Source: Pelomonas cellulosilytica
GTDB lineage: Bacteria > Pseudomonadota > Gammaproteobacteria > Burkholderiales > Burkholderiaceae_C
Reading direction: 5' to 3'
Assembly: GCF_021353265.1 (NCBI RefSeq)
Contig: NZ_JAJTWU010000008.1
Coordinates: 18,617-82,616 of the forward strand
Length of the DNA stretch: 64,000 nucleotides
The notes beneath the pieces were generated by a model. That model made no database searches, was not told the DNA's origin, and saw nothing but the letters and a program-made list of their open reading frames with translations. This document shows positions 61,090 through 64,000 of this stretch, piece after piece. The position numbers and the translations under genes are program-made. Numbering within the stretch: position 1 is the stretch's first letter; each line of letters begins with the position of its first letter.

Positions 61090-64000
61090 TCACTGGCGCC
61101 TGCGACTCCCGTTCACGCGAATGCGGGCGGTGGCGGATTGGCCATCGCTGGTTTGGGCATTGATTTGCACGGTCACATCGTCAACGCCGGGAGGCGGCGT
61201 ACCTTCCAGACGGCCGGTGTCGGGATCGAAGCGCAGCCAGCTAGGCAGGGGCTGCCCATTGTCCCGTTTGGCGCTGTAGGTCACCTTTACCCCTGCAGGC
61301 GGGCTGAACAGCCGGCTCGCGGCCAGGCCGGTTCTAAGTTCACTGCCCTGGACTTGCAGCAAGGGCAGAACGACGACGAGTTGCGCCCTGACGCCGGTGG
61401 CGATGTCCGGGACGGACGGGTTGCTGAACAAGGGCTGCGCTGACGGCTGGGTCACCGGAGTCGACTTGAGCGGGTCGTCCGACGCATCGGGCTGTACGGG
61501 GGAGGAAGCGGGCGTCGGTGTTGGCGACGACACCAGTCCGCCGATGACGGGTCCAACTGATCCACCCGCGCCGATCTCGCCCCCCACGCCGGCGCCCAGC
61601 ACCGTGACCGAGCCGGGCGGGCCCATGGGCAGGTCGGCCATCGGCGGCGGCGGCGGCGCGTTGACGACGGGCTGCGTGACGCTTACATAGGGCAGCGTCG
61701 TACGCGGGACATCGACGATCTGGCTCTCCAGGTTCTCGGACTTGACGGCCGGGGACGGCTTGACCGTCAGTACGCCGTCCACCAGTGTGAGCTGGTAGTT
61801 CTGGGCGGTCGCGCCGGTGATCTGGATGGGATAGCTGCCCGGCGCCACGCCGGCCCCGGTGGGGGCGGTCAGCGTCGCGTTCTGTACTACGGCGGCGGTG
61901 TCCTGGTAGCGCAGCTGGCTGGCGTCAACCGACCAGGTCAGGGCCGGGTCCTGTTCGCCGGTCGTCTTGACCTTGTTGTCGGCCGTGACGGTGAGCGGCG
62001 CCTTCGTAACGGTGAGTACGCCGTTGGTCACGCTGACCACGTAGTTGGCAGCGCTAGCCTGGCCGGTGATGACGTGCGTGCCAGCCGTGGCCTGCGCGCC
62101 GCCGGGCATCGAGCTGCCGGTGAGCTGCACGACGCCAGCAGTGTCGGCGTACTTGAGCAGGGTGGCGTCAACGCTCCAGGTGACTGGCGGTTCAGCGGCG
62201 CCGTAGACCTTGGTCTGTGCGTCCAGGGTGATCGTCAGCGCTGCCTTGCCGACGGCCAGCGTGGCCGGCACGAACTGCGTGATCTGGTAGTTGGCGTTTG
62301 TGCTCAGCGTGCCCAGCGTGATGGCATGGCTGCCGGCCGTGGCGGCGGCGCCGGTGTCGGTGGCGAGCTGGCCCGTCAGGCTGCCCGCCGCGGTGTCGCC
62401 GGCGACGAGGCCCTGGCCGCCCAGCTGGTAGGTCAGCGTCGGGTCGGCGGCGCCGTAGGTCTTGGCCTGGTTGTCGGCGGTGACGGTCAGGCTGCGCTGC
62501 GTGATGTTGGCGGTGGTGCTGGCCTGCGGTGTGACGGTGTAGTTGCCCAGGTCGGCACCGTCCAGCGTCGTATTCAGCGTGATGGTCTTGCCCGAGCCGG
62601 CGTTCTTATCGACGAAGCTGCCGGACACGCTGCCGAGAAGCACCTGGTCGCCGGGCACCAGGCCCACCCACTGCAGGCCCTGCTGGCTGACAGTGGCGGC
62701 GAGCGTGCCGTCGTAGACCTTGTCCTGTCCCTGCAGGCCCTGCATGGACAACGCCTTGGGCGTGATGTCGGCGCTGAGGCCGGTGGGTTGCGTGAGGCTG
62801 TAGTTCCCGGCATCCGTGCCGCCCAGCGCGTCGGCCGCGGCGACGGCCTTGGCGGTGCCAACATTCTTGTCGGCGAAGCTGCCCGTCTGGGTCAGCGTGA
62901 CGGTGTCGGCACCGACGATCCCGACGAGGCTGCCGCCGCTGAGCGAGGCAGCCGTGAGGCCGTCGTAGACCTTGTTGGCGACGGTGGTACCGGTGACGGT
63001 CAGCGCCTTGGGCGTGATGTTGGCGGTGAGGCCGGTGGGTTGCGTGACGCTGTAGTTGCCGGCATCGCTGCCACCCAGTGTGTCGGCGGCGGTGACGGCC
63101 CTTGCGGTGCCGGCGTTCTTGTCGACGAAGCTGCCGACCTGGGTCAGCGTGACGGTGTCGCTGCCGACGATCCCGATGAGGCTGCCGCCGCTGAGCGAGG
63201 CCGTGGTGAGGCCGTCGTAGACCTTGTTGGCGACGGTGGTGCCGGTGACGGTCAGCGCCTTGGGCGTGATGTCGGCGGAGAGGCCGGTAGGCTGCGTGAC
63301 GCTGTAGTTGCCCGCGTCGGTGCCGCCCAGCGTGTCGGCGGCGGTGACGGCCCTCGCGGTGCCGGCGTTCTTATCGACGAAGCTGCCGGCCTGGGTCAGC
63401 GTGACGGTGTCGGCACCGACGATCCCGACGAGGCTGCCGCCGCTGAGCGAGGCAGCCGTGAGGCCGTCGTAGACCTTGTTGGCGACGGTGGTGCCGGTGA
63501 CGGTCAGCGCCTTGGGCGTGATGTTGGCGGTGAGGCCGGTGGGTTGCGTGACGCTGTAGTTGCCGGCATCGCTGCCCCCCAGCGTGTCGGCGGCGGTGAC
63601 GGCCTTGGCGGTGCCGACGTTCTTGTCGACGAAGCTGCCGACCTGGGTCAGCGTGACGGTGTCGCTGCCGACGATGCCGATGAGGCTGCCACCGGTCAGC
63701 GAGGCTGTGGTGAGGCCGTCGTAGACCTTGTTGGCGACGGTGGTGCCGGTGACGGTCAGCGCCTTGGGCGTGATGTCGGCGGAGAGGCCGGTAGGCTGCG
63801 TGACGCTGTAGTTGCCCGCGTCGGTGCCGCCCAGCGTGTCGGCGGCGGTGACGGCCCTCGCGGTGCCGGCGTTCTTATCGACGAAGCTGCCGACCTGGGT
63901 CAGCGTGACGGTGTCGCTGCCGACGATGCCGATGAGGCTGCCACCGGTCAGCGAGGCTGTGGTGAGGCCGTCGTAGACCTTGTTGGCGACGGTGCTGCCG
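61090..64000 (-). CDS. Giant adhesin-like exoprotein, C-terminal part, with MBG and YDG repeats
   Basis: The frame is open from the right edge to a stop at 61090. Reading from the right, tandem 84-residue YDG-type repeats (KVYDGLTAASLSGGSLVGIV, NVGTAKAVAA, GNYSLTQPTGLSADITPKAL) run to about 62709. Three MBG-type domains follow (AKTYGAADPTLTYQL, TKVYGAAEPPVTW, VKTTGEQDPALTW), then a Pro-rich stretch (QPVVNAPPPPPMADLPMGPP) and a C-terminal putative Ig domain (LPSWLRFDPDTGRLEGTPPP). This architecture is typical of two-partner-secretion filamentous exoproteins or other secreted adhesins. The N-terminus lies outside. Confidence 0.88.
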   Translation of the reverse strand, partial: GSTVANKVYDGLTTASLTGGSLIGIVGSDTVTLTQVGSFVDKNAGTARAVTAADTLGGTDAGNYSVTQPTGLSADITPKALTVTGTTVANKVYDGLTTASLTGGSLIGIVGSDTVTLTQVGSFVDKNVGTAKAVTAADTLGGSDAGNYSVTQPTGLTANITPKALTVTGTTVANKVYDGLTAASLSGGSLVGIVGADTVTLTQAGSFVDKNAGTARAVTAADTLGGTDAGNYSVTQPTGLSADITPKALTVTGTTVANKVYDGLTTASLSGGSLIGIVGSDTVTLTQVGSFVDKNAGTARAVTAADTLGGSDAGNYSVTQPTGLTANITPKALTVTGTTVANKVYDGLTAASLSGGSLVGIVGADTVTLTQTGSFADKNVGTAKAVAAADALGGTDAGNYSLTQPTGLSADITPKALSMQGLQGQDKVYDGTLAATVSQQGLQWVGLVPGDQVLLGSVSGSFVDKNAGSGKTITLNTTLDGADLGNYTVTPQASTTANITQRSLTVTADNQAKTYGAADPTLTYQLGGQGLVAGDTAAGSLTGQLATDTGAAATAGSHAITLGTLSTNANYQITQFVPATLAVGKAALTITLDAQTKVYGAAEPPVTWSVDATLLKYADTAGVVQLTGSSMPGGAQATAGTHVITGQASAANYVVSVTNGVLTVTKAPLTVTADNKVKTTGEQDPALTWSVDASQLRYQDTAAVVQNATLTAPTGAGVAPGSYPIQITGATAQNYQLTLVDGVLTVKPSPAVKSENLESQIVDVPRTTLPYVSVTQPVVNAPPPPPMADLPMGPPGSVTVLGAGVGGEIGAGGSVGPVIGGLVSSPTPTPASSPVQPDASDDPLKSTPVTQPSAQPLFSNPSVPDIATGVRAQLVVVLPLLQVQGSELRTGLAASRLFSPPAGVKVTYSAKRDNGQPLPSWLRFDPDTGRLEGTPPPGVDDVTVQINAQTSDGQSATARIRVNGSRRRQ
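62709..64000 (-). repeat. Tandem 252-bp repeats (84 residues per unit) encoding YDG-type domains
   Basis: The motif CGTCGTAGAC recurs at 62709, 62961, 63213, 63465, 63717 and 63969, exactly 252 bp apart. Units 2-5 are nearly identical; unit 1 (62709) is more divergent. The array continues past the edge. All units keep the reading frame (252 = 3 x 84). The second unit resembles the fourth, and the third the fifth, over their first part. Confidence 0.95.

Noticed and set aside
62709..64000. Tandem repeats as a CRISPR array
   Set aside because: Units are 252 bp, in frame and protein-coding, without short repeats alternating with unique spacers.

Overview
The window is GC-rich, densely coded DNA from a Gram-negative bacterium. 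It carries several outer-membrane porins, a TonB-dependent receptor, a MipA/OmpV protein, many LysR regulators and a protocatechuate 4,5-cleavage operon in the Comamonas-like order pmdE-F-D-A-B-C. This points to a betaproteobacterium of the order Burkholderiales; the genus cannot be fixed from the sequence. I see no rRNA, tRNA, CRISPR array or intact insertion sequence.

Region 1 (1-9.9 kb): a LysR gene cut by the left edge is divergent from a short-chain dehydrogenase (SDR). Next comes a minus-strand group of two secreted proteins of unknown function plus a second SDR. It is divergent from an exported alpha/beta hydrolase with an Asp nucleophile. A further minus-strand operon encodes a small membrane protein, a hydrolase, an MFS exporter and a porin, behind a perfect 9-bp inverted repeat.

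Region 2 (9.9-27.9 kb): four paralogous regulators dominate. Each has an N-terminal winged-helix region, a P-loop ATPase and (when complete) a long helical C-terminal domain. One is truncated (501 aa), two are complete (946 and 938 aa), and one (about 927 aa) has lost the conserved DNA-binding residues. Between them lie a LuxR-type regulator, an SDR/hydrolase/flavodoxin-like operon, a TonB receptor directly coupled to one regulator, and an MFS transporter. A direct repeat (TTCAC, 5-6 bp spacer, TTCAC), always in the same orientation towards the gene, lies about 50-80 bp upstream of these genes and is a candidate shared operator. Broken genes (a LysR fragment and a DoxX remnant) show active rearrangement.

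Region 3 (28-31.5 kb): porin, small PstS-like periplasmic protein and chemoreceptor, probably one uptake/sensing unit behind an AT-rich promoter region.

Region 4 (31.5-40.3 kb): an operon for 4-hydroxybenzoate and protocatechuate degradation by the 4,5-cleavage pathway (pobA plus pmdE, F, D, A, B, C), with a divergent LysR regulator.

Region 5 (40.4-57.8 kb): a 15-gene minus-strand operon behind a NodD-like LysR gene. It holds two flavoprotein hydroxylases or oxidoreductases, a stand-alone Rieske protein, an extradiol dioxygenase with a complete active site, a C-C-hydrolase-like protein, a fumarylacetoacetase-like hydrolase, a cyclase, a cupin, an epimerase, an MFS transporter, and an envelope cassette (RND/MMPL, BNR-repeat, DUF1329, DUF1302). 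Its content recalls, from memory, the naringenin-degrading fde operon of Herbaspirillum. I infer a flavonoid or similar polyphenol pathway that could feed 4-hydroxybenzoate into region 4.

Region 6 (57.9-64 kb): a TctDE-like two-component system divergent from a MipA/OmpV protein, then the C-terminal part of a giant adhesin-like protein with MBG domains and exact 252-bp YDG-type tandem repeats, running off the right edge.
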